64,000 nt of DNA from Clostridiales bacterium PH28_bin88 (GCA_000987045.1 LAKY01000050.1:186001-250000), one strand, 5' to 3'; counted from the stretch's first letter, positions 16,463-28,074 are shown. The notes: a model not told the origin generated them from the letters alone. Numbers and translations are program-made.

Positions 16463-17470
16463 ATGGAACTCATGGTTTCTGATTATGGCTCCTTTCTGGG
16501 AAAAAAGAGCGAGCGGCTGGTCTTGAAACAAAACGGCAAGGTGGTGCAGGAGATCCCCTTCCACGACCTGGAGCAGGTCATAATCGACACCCCCGGGGCC
16601 TCCCTGTCCACGGATTTGATCAAGGAATGCATGGAGCACGGCATTCAGATTAGCCTCCTCACTTCTACGGGTAAACCTTACGCCAAGCTGGTTTCCCCTT
16701 ATCTCACCGGAACCGTGATTACCAGGCGGGAGCAACTCCTGGCGTATTACGATGCCCGGGGCATCAACCTGGTGAAATCCTTCATCGAGGGGAAACTCAA
16801 AAACCAGGCCAACGTGCTGAAGTATTTTGCCAAGTATCGTAAAGGGACCGACCCGGAAGCCTTTGAACGACTCCGGGAGGCTATCGTTAAAATCGAAAAC
16901 GCGGTGGGAGAGTTGAAGGAGGTCACCGGCAAGGACATTGATGAGGTCAGGGGAGGATTGCTCTCGGTAGAGGGACGGGCCGGGAATACCTACTGGGAAG
17001 GCGTCAAACTTCTGCTGGCAGACAAGGTGGAGTTCCCGGGGCGAGAACACCAGGGTACAGCCGATCCCGTTAATGCCGCTTTTAACTACGGCTACGGTAT
17101 TCTTACCCAACAGGTGGAGACGGCCTTGCTCTTGGCGGGGCTGGACATTTTCGGCGGTTTCCTGCACGTCGACCGGGCGGGGAAGAAAAGCCTGGTTTAC
17201 GATTTTATCGAGGAGTTCCGCCAGGCGGTGGTGGACCGGGTGATCATCTCCGCGGTGAATAAGGGGTGGGAGATAGTCCTGGCTGACGGGCAACTGCCAC
17301 AGGAAACCCGGCGTAACCTGGCCGGCATGGTACTGGAGAGGCTGGATGCCCAGGAAACCTTCCAGGGAAAGAAATATAAGCTTAAGACCATTATCCAGAG
17401 CCAGGCCCGGCGGATTGCCACCTACCTGCGTGGGGAAGCAAAGTACAAGCCGTTTGTAAGTGGGTGGTAG
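16463..17470 (+). CDS. cas1: CRISPR integrase Cas1
   Basis: A 335-residue integrase that inserts new spacers with Cas2. The metal-binding triad is intact: Glu170 in SVEGRAGN, His235 in GFLHVDRAGK and Asp247 in LVYDFIEEFR. The N-terminal beta domain starts with VSDYGSFLGKKSERLVL. It opens a second cas operon (cas1-cas2-cas4-csa1) that runs straight into the array leader. Cas2 overlaps or directly follows its stop. Confidence 0.95.
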   Translation: MELMVSDYGSFLGKKSERLVLKQNGKVVQEIPFHDLEQVIIDTPGASLSTDLIKECMEHGIQISLLTSTGKPYAKLVSPYLTGTVITRREQLLAYYDARGINLVKSFIEGKLKNQANVLKYFAKYRKGTDPEAFERLREAIVKIENAVGELKEVTGKDIDEVRGGLLSVEGRAGNTYWEGVKLLLADKVEFPGREHQGTADPVNAAFNYGYGILTQQVETALLLAGLDIFGGFLHVDRAGKKSLVYDFIEEFRQAVVDRVIISAVNKGWEIVLADGQLPQETRRNLAGMVLERLDAQETFQGKKYKLKTIIQSQARRIATYLRGEAKYKPFVSGW

Positions 17471-17471
17471 A

Positions 17472-17738
17472 TTGAAGACACTGGTTATCTACGACATAGA
17501 AGAAGACCGCATTCGCAACAAGATCCTGGAGGCTTGCAAAGACTACGGGCTGGACCATATCCAGTACAGCGCCTTTATGGGGGAGCTTAATCACAACCGG
17601 CGGGAGGAGTTGTGGCACCGGTTGCGCCGGATACTGGGGAAAAAGATCGGTAAAATCTTGATGGTGCCTCTTTGCGACAAGGACCTCCGGCTGGCCCGCG
17701 AGGTTTATGTTGGCCCGGAAGGAGTTTTCGATGCTTAG
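17472..17738 (+). CDS. cas2: CRISPR adaptation protein Cas2
   Basis: An 88-residue ferredoxin-fold protein with the conserved first strand TLVIYDIEEDRIRNKI, whose Asp is the usual metal ligand, and the QYSAFMGEL segment. It forms the centre of the Cas1-Cas2 integrase. I prefer the TTG at 17472 because the protein then begins at the first conserved strand; an in-frame GTG at 17460 inside cas1 is an alternative. Its stop overlaps the cas4 start. Confidence 0.93.
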   Translation: MKTLVIYDIEEDRIRNKILEACKDYGLDHIQYSAFMGELNHNRREELWHRLRRILGKKIGKILMVPLCDKDLRLAREVYVGPEGVFDA

Positions 17739-18306
17739 CCTCAGGGTGAGCGACATTAAACAGTACCTTTATTGCCCACGAGTAGTTTTCTTCACGTATG
17801 TCTGCCCGGTGGAAAAGAAGATTACCAGGAAGATGGAATACGGTAAAGAAGAACACGTGGAACTGGACCGGCTGGAAAAGCGGCGTACTTTCCGTAGATA
17901 CCGGTTGGAAGAGGGGGAACGGAAGTTTCACACCCGGCTGTATTCCACCAGGTTAGGTCTGGAAGGCATGCTGGATATGCATATCGTTTCCAGGGGGGAG
18001 TGTATTCCCGTTGAATTCAAGTACTCCTCGCAGGAGCCGGCCCTAAACCATAAGTACCAACTGGTAGCTTACGCCATGCTGCTGGAAGATACCTACAATA
18101 TCCCCGTTCGTAACGGGTTCCTGTACCTAATCCCCGGGACGGAGGTCTATCCCGTTGAAGTCACGCCCAACTCCCGGGATTTTGTCAAAGAAACCTTAAG
18201 GAAGATCCGGCGGATGATCAAAACAGAACTCTTCCCCGGTCCCCCCAGGGGGCAGGGACGATGTGTGGACTGCGAGTACCGGAATTTTTGCCGGGATATG
18301 AGGTGA
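17731..18306 (+). CDS. cas4: CRISPR-associated exonuclease Cas4
   Basis: A 191-residue RecB-type nuclease with a 4Fe-4S cluster, used to trim and orient prespacers by PAM. The iron-sulfur ligands are visible: one Cys in QYLYCPR near residue 15 and three at the C terminus (CVDCEYRNFC). The nuclease core includes GLEGMLDMHIV and PVEFKYS. I start it at the ATG at 17731 (GAAGGAG 6 bp upstream), overlapping the cas2 stop by 8 bp; an upstream in-frame ATG lacks such a site. Confidence 0.92.
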   Translation: MLSLRVSDIKQYLYCPRVVFFTYVCPVEKKITRKMEYGKEEHVELDRLEKRRTFRRYRLEEGERKFHTRLYSTRLGLEGMLDMHIVSRGECIPVEFKYSSQEPALNHKYQLVAYAMLLEDTYNIPVRNGFLYLIPGTEVYPVEVTPNSRDFVKETLRKIRRMIKTELFPGPPRGQGRCVDCEYRNFCRDMR

Positions 18307-18310
18307 GTAC

Positions 18311-19231
18311 ATGTATTTTCTGACCGATGAAGAAAAAAAGCAACTTCTAAGAGGATATTTGCCCAAGTCCAGAGAATTAGGTGTCAACGAGGAACTCCGG
18401 GGTTGGAACTGGCACCGGCCGCCTCTCAGTCCCATTTATGACCTTAAGTTAGCGCTCTATGAAGTGGCGAACTCCTATTGTCCCTCTAACCGGGACCTCT
18501 ACCTGCGGCGGGTGGACGGCTTAAAACCTGCTCCAAACGTAGCGATGATCAGGGGAAAGGCGTTTCACGAAACCCTGGTGCAGGTGCTGGTAAGGGCGAA
18601 ACGCACTATTTATGAAAAGGGCGTGACAAACTACCAGGATATTATTCGAGCCCTTTCGGAACCATTTCAGCCAGACCTCCGGCCATACCGGAACCAACTT
18701 ACCAAAAGTGATTTTGAGGACCTGCAAAAGAAAGCGATTACCATTGCTGCTTTCGAATCTTCCCGCATCATCGCGAGGATACAGGAGATACTAGTAAAGC
18801 AGCCGTATATCGGCGAGGATTCCCTGGTATCATTGGCTATCCCGGTGGTGGCGGAACAAAAGCTGGACGGCTCCTTTTTGGGTTTAAGCGCTAACCTCAG
18901 TGCTGACGCGTTTACGTTTTCGGAGCCAATGATCCTGGACTTGAAGTTTGGCGAACCCAAGAAGTTTCACCGGCTTACAACCACGGGATATGCGTTAGTT
19001 ATGGAAGCGGTCTACGAATTTCCCGTAAACTTGGGATGTATTGTCTATGCGGATTTTAAAGATGACCGGCTCTTAATCAAGAAAGACATTCACATCATCG
19101 ATGACGAATTGCGGCAGTGGTTTATTGAAGAAAGGGATGAAAAGATGCGCATGGTTTACGAAGAAATCGATCCAAGCCTTGCGGAGAAATGTTATGATAC
19201 GTGTCCCTGCTACAGTGCCTGCCATGGTTAG
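18311..19231 (+). CDS. Csa1-like second Cas4-family nuclease
   Basis: A 306-residue protein of the Csa1 type, a Cas4 relative typical of type I-A loci. The N-terminal part has NSYCPSNRDLYLRR with a single Cys, the central part has IRGKAFHETL and the nuclease strand MILDLKFGEPKKFH, and the C terminus has the Cys cluster CYDTCPCYSACHG, so the iron-sulfur and PD-D/EXK features of Cas4 are both present. It starts 4 bp after cas4. Two Cas4-type nucleases in I-A systems are thought to share prespacer trimming and PAM selection. This gene is the best single marker for calling the locus type I-A-like. Confidence 0.85.
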   Translation: MYFLTDEEKKQLLRGYLPKSRELGVNEELRGWNWHRPPLSPIYDLKLALYEVANSYCPSNRDLYLRRVDGLKPAPNVAMIRGKAFHETLVQVLVRAKRTIYEKGVTNYQDIIRALSEPFQPDLRPYRNQLTKSDFEDLQKKAITIAAFESSRIIARIQEILVKQPYIGEDSLVSLAIPVVAEQKLDGSFLGLSANLSADAFTFSEPMILDLKFGEPKKFHRLTTTGYALVMEAVYEFPVNLGCIVYADFKDDRLLIKKDIHIIDDELRQWFIEERDEKMRMVYEEIDPSLAEKCYDTCPCYSACHG

Positions 19232-19383
19232 GGGTGATTCGGCATGGAAGATGATGGTGGTTTCGAAGATGGTACGGTATTTGACGCAGAAATAGCATTT
19301 TCGAGAAAAACGAGCTGTTCTAGCGGCAACCTAAGACTTCAAGGCCTTGTAGGACAAGGATTAGCGAAATTATACCGCGGTCG
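19232..19383 (+). promoter_or_regulatory. CRISPR leader
   Basis: A 152-bp non-coding stretch between csa1 and the first repeat. A possible promoter is TTGTAG (19347-19352), 18 bp, TATACC (19371-19376), which would start transcription at the first repeat. Orientation is supported by the GAAAC end of the repeats and by the decayed repeats at the far end. Confidence 0.65.
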
Positions 19384-22300
19384 GTTGCACCCGTTGCCCC
19401 GCTGACAAGGGGACTGAAACAGCTTGATAACCGCACCCCGGACCAGTTTCCTCCAATCAGTTGCACCCGTTGCCCCGCTGACAAGGGGACTGAAACCGGT
19501 GTAGTCGGCGTCCGGGTTTTTCTTGATCGCTTCGTTGCACCCGTTGCCCCGCTGACAAGGGGACTGAAACGGAGAAGCGGGCGAACTGGCGGGCACTGTG
19601 GGGGCAGTTGCACCCGTTGCCCCGCTGACAAGGGGACTGAAACTCAATTACGGCCCGGTCGATATTGGCCCGGTCCCGGACGTTGCACCCGTTGCCCCGC
19701 TGACAAGGGGACTGAAACGGTGTCCGCCTGCTTATCCCAAGACGCCTGCCACCAGGGTTGCACCCGTTGCCCCGCTGACAAGGGGACTGAAACTTGACAA
19801 AAAGCTTGATCAGCTCCGCCTTGTGCAACCGGTTGCACCCGTTGCCCCGCTGACAAGGGGACTGAAACGATAGCTTCGCAAACCCTCTCTATTTCGCCTT
19901 TCTCTGTTGCACCCGTTGCCCCGCTGACAAGGGGACTGAAACGAAAATTATAGAGGAGTGGCGTACAGAAACTTTGAGGAGTTGCACCCGTTGCCCCGCT
20001 GACAAGGGGACTGAAACTTTTCTCCAACCCGACGAACCCCCTTTCTAGCTTAAGTTGCACCCGTTGCCCCGCTGACAAGGGGACTGAAACGTGGAGGATT
20101 ATGTCACTCATCCCTTGAATTTTAACAGTTGTTGCACCCGTTGCCCCGCTGACAAGGGGACTGAAACCCGTCAAGCAGCATTGCATGCAATAACCCCTTC
20201 ATACGTTGCACCCGTTGCCCCGCTGACAAGGGGACTGAAACGGCAGATTGTTGCCCCTGGCGGACCGGACTACGCGCCGTTGCACCCGTTGCCCCGCTGA
20301 CAAGGGGACTGAAACTTCCGAGGACTTTTATGCAGGGCTGTTCTACCAGGGGGCGTTGCACCCGTTGCCCCGCTGACAAGGGGACTGAAACGGCCAGTTT
20401 GGGCTTTACTGAGCAACCCCGTTCAGCGTTGCACCCGTTGCCCCGCTGACAAGGGGACTGAAACAAGACCCCACCTCAGCTGATATAGACCTCGTCAGTC
20501 CAGTTGCACCCGTTGCCCCGCTGACAAGGGGACTGAAACGGGGTCAAAGACTCTGGGTTCCCGTGCTTTTTGAGAGCGTTGCACCCGTTGCCCCGCTGAC
20601 AAGGGGACTGAAACCGGATTTGGTTCCTACTGTGTTGGCTCTCGTGGCAATGTTGCACCCGTTGCCCCGCTGACAAGGGGACTGAAACTGATATGGCCAC
20701 ACCTGACCCACTACCAGTTTCACTTGTTGCACCCGTTGCCCCGCTGACAAGGGGACTGAAACGCAAAAGAATGGTGTGTGGAGAGTAGCTGTGTATGATA
20801 GTTGCACCCGTTGCCCCGCTGACAAGGGGACTGAAACCGCAGCAGGCCGGGCGGACCCCCTCTTAATTGAAATGTTGCACCCGTTGCCCCGCTGACAAGG
20901 GGACTGAAACGGCGGACCCGCAGCAGAGCCGCAGCAGGCCGGGCGGAGTTGCACCCGTTGCCCCGCTGACAAGGGGACTGAAACCTAAATATCAATATAC
21001 CAGGCGGACCATTAGCCGGCCAGTTGCACCCGTTGCCCCGCTGACAAGGGGACTGAAACTCGTCCATGTATTTCATCAGCTAACTCCCTAATCCTTCGTT
21101 GCACCCGTTGCCCCGCTGACAAGGGGACTGAAACCCGCAAACGTACGAGCGGGAAGGGGTAAAGCTGACCGGTTGCACCCGTTGCCCCGCTGACAAGGGG
21201 ACTGAAACTCCGCCAGTCCTGGTACATCAGGAGGAACTGGAAAGTCTGTTGCACCCGTTGCCCCGCTGACAAGGGGACTGAAACGTACTTCCATGCCCTG
21301 GCACATATGGGCTTAAGGAGAAACCAGTTGCACCCGTTGCCCCGCTGACAAGGGGACTGAAACCCGAAAAGGTGCCTGCGCCATCTACGCCAGTTTCAGG
21401 CGTTGCACCCGTTGCCCCGCTGACAAGGGGACTGAAACAGTTGCGGTTCACCTACTTTGGTAAGCGCGCGCTGAGGTGTTGCACCCGTTGCCCCGCTGAC
21501 AAGGGGACTGAAACTTGGGGACTGGTTGGTTTATGCATACCGAATTTGCTGGTTGCACCCGTTGCCCCGCTGACAAGGGGACTGAAACACCAATCCCACA
21601 TGGTCCGAACAACTCAGTTAGTTTCTGTTGCACCCGTTGCCCCGCTGACAAGGGGACTGAAACAACCTTCCCCGGCCAGTCGTAGATGTCTGCTCCACAT
21701 CCGTTGCACCCGTTGCCCCGCTGACAAGGGGACTGAAACCCAATTGAAAGAGCAGCAAAAGCAGGCCACGAAACCTGCGTTGCACCCGTTGCCCCGCTGA
21801 CAAGGGGACTGAAACAAGCCCGAGTTGAAACCTAATGCGCCGCATCTACGAAGTTGCACCCGTTGCCCCGCTGACAAGGGGACTGAAACGTCATCGTGTC
21901 CCCGGCCTTGTTGACCGCCCCAATATGTTGCACCCGTTGCCCCGCTGACAAGGGGACTGAAACCGGTCACCTCCACGACTTGCTTACATCCGCTTGCGCT
22001 TGTTGCACCCGTTGCCCCGCTGACAAGGGGACTGAAACAGTCAAACCCGCCACCGGCCCGACATGGTCCCTCGCCGTTGCACCCGTTGCCCCGCTGACAA
22101 GGGGACTGAAACTGGCGTTCTGGATGTCACTCGAAGCCGTCAAAGTTTTAGTTGCACCCGTTGCCCCGCTGACAAGGGGACTGAAACACAACACTGCTTC
22201 CCCAGCCGCGTCCTCGGGGGTGGTTGCACCCGTTGCCCCGCTGACAAGGGGACTGAAACGCTGGTACGAGCCCACCGAACGCAGGGACATCACAGTTGCA

Positions 22301-25300
22301 CCCGTTGCCCCGCTGACAAGGGGACTGAAACTCTAAAGGGTTGATCCACTCATAGAGGGGCTTGGTTTGTTGCACCCGTTGCCCCGCTGACAAGGGGACT
22401 GAAACGTCTGGATCTGTCGTGTATGCGAAACACTCCCCGTATGTTGCACCCGTTGCCCCGCTGACAAGGGGACTGAAACTAATAATTAAGGAGGTTTAAA
22501 TCATGGACATCGAGATGTTGCACCCGTTGCCCCGCTGACAAGGGGACTGAAACATTCGCCCTTGTAATCCTCGCCATCCTCGGTAATCCTCGTTGCACCC
22601 GTTGCCCCGCTGACAAGGGGACTGAAACGAAGATTTACTCCTTCGTTCCATAGGTCCATCACCCGTTGCACCCGTTGCCCCGCTGACAAGGGGACTGAAA
22701 CTTAAGATTGGTGATCAAAAACTGGTGGGGATCATTATGGTTGCACCCGTTGCCCCGCTGACAAGGGGACTGAAACTACGGAACATTCTCCAAAATGATA
22801 CCATACACACTCACGTTGCACCCGTTGCCCCGCTGACAAGGGGACTGAAACGAAATGAACTGTCACCCATCGCCAACCATCCTCCTTAAGTTGCACCCGT
22901 TGCCCCGCTGACAAGGGGACTGAAACATCTCCAACCCGCCCAGTAACCCTGGCAACTGGGCAAGTTGCACCCGTTGCCCCGCTGACAAGGGGACTGAAAC
23001 GCAATTAACCAAGGGGGTCGGTATTGGTTATATCGTAGTTGCACCCGTTGCCCCGCTGACAAGGGGACTGAAACTTTTCCCGTTTTGTCAAGAATTGTGG
23101 TAAGTTTTGCTTGTTGCACCCGTTGCCCCGCTGACAAGGGGACTGAAACCTCCTTTCTGTTTATGATGGGGCTAACGGGTAGCCCCAGTTGCACCCGTTG
23201 CCCCGCTGACAAGGGGACTGAAACGTGCTGACATTCAACAAAAGGATTACCGGTTATACAGTTGCACCCGTTGCCCCGCTGACAAGGGGACTGAAACTTC
23301 CAACTTCTTTGCAGCAAGGAATGCTCTCGCTTTTTCGTTGCACCCGTTGCCCCGCTGACAAGGGGACTGAAACGTTAATATGACAAACAGCCGATCCGGA
23401 TTCTTCACATGTTGCACCCGTTGCCCCGCTGACAAGGGGACTGAAACTGCACAATCCGCTTGCGCTCGCCCTTGATTACCTCCTCGTTGCACCCGTTGCC
23501 CCGCTGACAAGGGGACTGAAACCCCAAATCCGTAGAGGTACTACGGAAGCTATACTTCCAGTTGCACCCGTTGCCCCGCTGACAAGGGGACTGAAACCTA
23601 GAGCTTTGTTATGAACCGCAGTAGTTTTCCCAGTTGCACCCGTTGCCCCGCTGACAAGGGGACTGAAACCGGTACGTAGCTTCGACTATGGCTATGGGTC
23701 ACCAATCGTTGCACCCGTTGCCCCGCTGACAAGGGGACTGAAACGATTACGAAGAAGCGTTTCGGGCCGCTAAGGGCTTGGATAGTTGCACCCGTTGCCC
23801 CGCTGACAAGGGGACTGAAACAACGGCAAGGAGTTTTGCGACAAGGAAACGGTGACGGCCGTTGCACCCGTTGCCCCGCTGACAAGGGGACTGAAACTTC
23901 TAAGAAAGATTAGAAAGGCAAATGGGCCTGATGACGTTGCACCCGTTGCCCCGCTGACAAGGGGACTGAAACAAAAGGGTATCATAATATTTGTTGCACG
24001 TAGGACTTACGTTGCACCCGTTGCCCCGCTGACAAGGGGACTGAAACTTTAAGTTAACTTATGACCCTGATGAAGTACCTGCAAAAAGTTGCACCCGTTG
24101 CCCCGCTGACAAGGGGACTGAAACGAGTTAAACTATTCAATAGCAATAGCGACAAGAGGTTGTTGCACCCGTTGCCCCGCTGACAAGGGGACTGAAACTT
24201 CTACCATCTAGTCCTAACTCCCGGCGGTGCCCATGTTGCACCCGTTGCCCCGCTGACAAGGGGACTGAAACCCGATTGAAAGCGGATGGCATGCGGGGTA
24301 GTGTTGAGTTGCACCCGTTGCCCCGCTGACAAGGGGACTGAAACACAAATCTAATATCTACGTCGTACCCCCGCCCCTCCAGCGTTGCACCCGTTGCCCC
24401 GCTGACAAGGGGACTGAAACCCTCATTTTCGGGATTAGTGCCCCTCCCAGGCGGAAGTTGCACCCGTTGCCCCGCTGACAAGGGGACTGAAACGTTCCCT
24501 TGTGCCAGGGGTGGCCACCCTTGTCCTGCTGTTGCACCCGTTGCCCCGCTGACAAGGGGACTGAAACAGCAGTACTGCAAACTACATGGGTTGGAATTGA
24601 TCAAGTTGCACCCGTTGCCCCGCTGACAAGGGGACTGAAACGCGACGGGGAGGCGGATATAGTGCCGGCCGTAGAAACTGTTGCACCCGTTGCCCCGCTG
24701 ACAAGGGGACTGAAACATCCCATCTCCCCTCCTTCCCCTTCGCCCCCGGTAACTGTTGCACCCGTTGCCCCGCTGACAAGGGGACTGAAACCCATCTGCG
24801 GGTTATCAGCCCAGTTCTTCTTGTCCTTGGTTGCACCCGTTGCCCCGCTGACAAGGGGACTGAAACAAATGGGTCGCTAGCTCAGAGGGAGAGCACCTCC
24901 TTGAGTTGCACCCGTTGCCCCGCTGACAAGGGGACTGAAACGTTATGAAGATAGCATGAACATGAAAGATCCGCATATTGTTGCACCCGTTGCCCCGCTG
25001 ACAAGGGGACTGAAACTGTATGTGCGGGGCTCTGTTACTGGTAGTGCCAAATGTGGTTGCACCCGTTGCCCCGCTGACAAGGGGACTGAAACAGGAAGGC
25101 CAGGAGATGCTAAACCGCCTGGCGCGACTCGTTGCACCCGTTGCCCCGCTGACAAGGGGACTGAAACTTCCTTATCCTCTTCGCGGATGGCCCTGTTGAG
25201 GTCGGCGTTGCACCCGTTGCCCCGCTGACAAGGGGACTGAAACCGGAAAAATACACGCTTTAGCGTGGCCTTTTCGCCGTTGCACCCGTTGCCCCGCTGA

Positions 25301-27085
25301 CAAGGGGACTGAAACGGAAATGACCAGCTTTGAGTTGCGGCAGGCACTTATGGGTTGCACCCGTTGCCCCGCTGACAAGGGGACTGAAACAGACGGGCAA
25401 TATTTTTTGATGTCAGAAAATCCGGCATGTTGCACCCGTTGCCCCGCTGACAAGGGGACTGAAACAAATTGTGCCCGCCCGCACCAAGGCTCTGGAAATT
25501 GCGTTGCACCCGTTGCCCCGCTGACAAGGGGACTGAAACATCATGTATTTTGATTTGGTCACCTTCGCGATCAATCCGTTGCACCCGTTGCCCCGCTGAC
25601 AAGGGGACTGAAACTTAATTCCGTTTATGGCCGCTGGTGCGGCTGTGGCTGTTGCACCCGTTGCCCCGCTGACAAGGGGACTGAAACTCAGATCGTTTCC
25701 AGCCAAACAGCGGACGGATAATCTCGTTGCACCCGTTGCCCCGCTGACAAGGGGACTGAAACAACGAGAAACAGTCTTAATACGTCCTGACATAGATAGT
25801 TGCACCCGTTGCCCCGCTGACAAGGGGACTGAAACTGGTCTTCCTCTCCTTCCTGGTATTTTATTTTCTTTGGTTGCACCCGTTGCCCCGCTGACAAGGG
25901 GACTGAAACGACAAATAATTAAATGCTTGAATATCTCTCACTAAATCGTTGCACCCGTTGCCCCGCTGACAAGGGGACTGAAACTGGATTCAAAGTTTTG
26001 CGGACGCCAGTTAATGAAGCAATGTTGCACCCGTTGCCCCGCTGACAAGGGGACTGAAACATGTTGTATTCAGGATCAGTAATGATAGCATCCACTTTGT
26101 TGCACCCGTTGCCCCGCTGACAAGGGGACTGAAACGGGAAAAACCGGTAGCCGTCTCCATGGTGACCTGAAAGGGTTGCACCCGTTGCCCCGCTGACAAG
26201 GGGACTGAAACTACCTCCTCCTTTCCGGCAGCGGGTAGCACATTTCAGTTGCACCCGTTGCCCCGCTGACAAGGGGACTGAAACTCAAAGGCAACACGGT
26301 TTCTTCGTAGAGGCCTTTTCGTTGCACCCGTTGCCCCGCTGACAAGGGGACTGAAACCTCGCTGCAACCCCGCCTCAATCTCCTGGTCCAGCCGTTGCAC
26401 CCGTTGCCCCGCTGACAAGGGGACTGAAACGCATAGTTGTAACCGTTACCGCCATTACCACCTGCAGCGTTGCACCCGTTGCCCCGCTGACAAGGGGACT
26501 GAAACAGGGAACTGTGGACCAAGCGGCCGGACCGGATGCACGTTGCACCCGTTGCCCCGCTGACAAGGGGACTGAAACATTCGTCCCCGCATCCGTTTCT
26601 TTAACTGACCTTGAAGTTGCACCCGTTGCCCCGCTGACAAGGGGACTGAAACCCGGGCGATCTCCGCATCCAGTTCCTCCGGCTTCACGCCGTTGCACCC
26701 GTTGCCCCGCTGACAAGGGGACTGAAACGCACGGCGGCCGCCAAGGTACTGGGGAAACTCGCCGGGTTGCACCCGTTGCCCCGCTGACAAGGGGACTGAA
26801 ACGGCTGACAATGGCACCAAGTTGCGTCACGTCCTTCATCGTTGCACCCGTTGCCCCGCTGACAAGGGGACTGAAACAGCTTGGAATTGTCCGCGGCAAG
26901 GAGGAGGGGCTTTTGTTGCACCCGTTGCCCCGCTGACAAGGGGACTGAAACGGAATCTTTTGATATAATACTGATAACGATTTGCTAGGTTGCACCCGTT
27001 GCCCCGCTGACAAGGGGACTGAAACCAGCGCAGGTTTAGGACGTTGGCCTGTTGCTCGCTTCCAGTTGCACCCGTTGCCCCGCTG
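19384..27085 (+). CRISPR. CRISPR array, about 103 complete repeats plus a split repeat
   Basis: The repeat is 37 nt, beginning GTTGCACCCGTTGCCCC and ending CAAGGGGACTGAAAC. It has a CCCC/GGGG stem with an 8-base loop and an 8-nt ACTGAAAC tag for the mature crRNA. By hand count there are 103 complete copies (first 19384-19420, last 26989-27025), all apparently identical, with spacers of about 35-42 nt. The 104th copy is cut after 21 bases at 27085 by a transposon. The array is read on the plus strand, away from the leader. Hundreds of short frames across it are repeat artefacts. Confidence 0.98.
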
Positions 27086-27382
27086 TGTTACTCGGCAAAT
27101 TAAATGAGCAGGAAAACGTCAAGGTATTTGGGCATGAAATAGGGATAAATATTTGATCATTTACACCGTAGCCATGGCAATTGGTCACGGAAACTGATCT
27201 TTTGGGGGCGCTGCCCCCAAACCCCCGGGATTTATCGCTTTTAGTTTCTCCAAAGGGTTTCTTTTTTAGGTAACAGAGTGAGGTGGCCGTTTCCAACCAC
27301 CCCACCCCGCCTTTTTTTAGAAACCTGGCAGGCGCTCAGGTTGCTTCCCAGCATTGCCCTATCCTCCTGCCAGGAAAGAGCA

Positions 27383-27631
27383 TTAGATACGCTTGTTCTT
27401 AACAGAGGTTACAGAAGTGGCAATATACTTCTCAAGGAATTCATTCGGTTCCGGTTCAATCTCAAACATAGTTTCCGCCAGGATCTGACGTAGGTTATCG
27501 ATTGACTCCTTATCGTAAAACAAAAGCGTCACCGTAATGTTACCAGACCTAATGTGTACCGGGTATTCATTGAAGAAAGTTTTCCCTTCCCACGACTGGA
27601 AACGGGTATGCTTGTTGATATGGATGTTCAT
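27383..27631 (-). CDS. Unknown small protein carried by the transposon
   Basis: An 82-residue protein beginning MNIHINKHTRFQSWEGKTF. It has alternating strands (VHIRSGNITVTLLFYDKESIDNL) and an acidic proline-containing stretch (EIEPEPNEF). I do not recognise it. The ATG at 27631 has AGGTG upstream; longer in-frame starts exist but lack a ribosome binding site. It is divergent from the toxin-antitoxin operon in the same element. Confidence 0.5.
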   Translation of the reverse strand: MNIHINKHTRFQSWEGKTFFNEYPVHIRSGNITVTLLFYDKESIDNLRQILAETMFEIEPEPNEFLEKYIATSVTSVKNKRI

Positions 27632-27729
27632 AAGACACCTGTAGTTGTTCATAAGTATAGCTATTTTTGTTGTTAACTGGCTTTGTTTCGTCAGTATGCG
27701 GCTGTTCCTTATTCGTAATATTTTCTCCC

Positions 27730-27758
27730 TTGATAGCATATCATAATTATGATATACT
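27730..27758 (+). promoter_or_regulatory. Promoter with palindromic operator of the transposon toxin-antitoxin operon
   Basis: The promoter is TTGATA (27730-27735), 17 bp, TATACT (27753-27758). Between and over these boxes lies a perfect 18-bp palindrome, ATATCATAATTATGATAT (27738-27755). Binding by the Phd-like antitoxin would block RNA polymerase, the usual autoregulation. Confidence 0.72.
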
Positions 27759-27786
27759 TATGATAATGAACAAGGAGGTGTATACT

Positions 27787-28074
27787 ATGCCGCAGATAAG
27801 ACCAATTTCAGATCTTCGCAATAACTTTGCCGAGATTTCCCGCATCGTCCATGAGGGGGGCGAGCCGGTTTTTCTGACCAAGAACGGCTACGGTGATATG
27901 GTTGTCATGAGTGTTGAGCAGTTCGAAGCGTTCAGGCAGGAGCGCCGGATTGATATCGCCCTGCAGGAAGCCCAGAGGGAAGCCTTGGAGAATCCAACCC
28001 GCTATGACTTCGATGAGGTTTCTTCCAATCTCCGCAAGAAGTTAATAGCAAAGGTGGATGGAGCCGATACGTAG
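27787..28074 (+). CDS. Phd/YefM-family antitoxin
   Basis: A 95-residue antitoxin. The N-terminal DNA-binding fold is typical of Phd/YefM: PQIRPISDLRNNFAEISRIV, then EPVFLTKNGYGDMVVMSVEQF. The C terminus is the toxin-wrapping tail. It starts at ATG with AAGGAGGTG 6 bp upstream. Its 3' end overlaps the toxin gene by 17 bp, and a palindromic operator overlaps its promoter. Carried inside the transposon, the pair would stabilise the element in the genome. Confidence 0.88.
   Translation: MPQIRPISDLRNNFAEISRIVHEGGEPVFLTKNGYGDMVVMSVEQFEAFRQERRIDIALQEAQREALENPTRYDFDEVSSNLRKKLIAKVDGADT

Noticed and set aside
24867-24904. A tRNA gene in the array
   Set aside because: Only the first 34 bases of a tRNA are present, bounded by CRISPR repeats. 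It is a spacer.
19320-27020. Dozens of open frames on both strands of the CRISPR array, up to about 210 codons
   Set aside because: They are translations of the repeat itself with spacers in between. They have no ribosome binding sites and repeat the same peptide motif.
27036-27305. An 89-codon frame at the left end of the transposon
   Set aside because: It crosses the transposon/repeat junction, includes repeat sequence and has no start signal.
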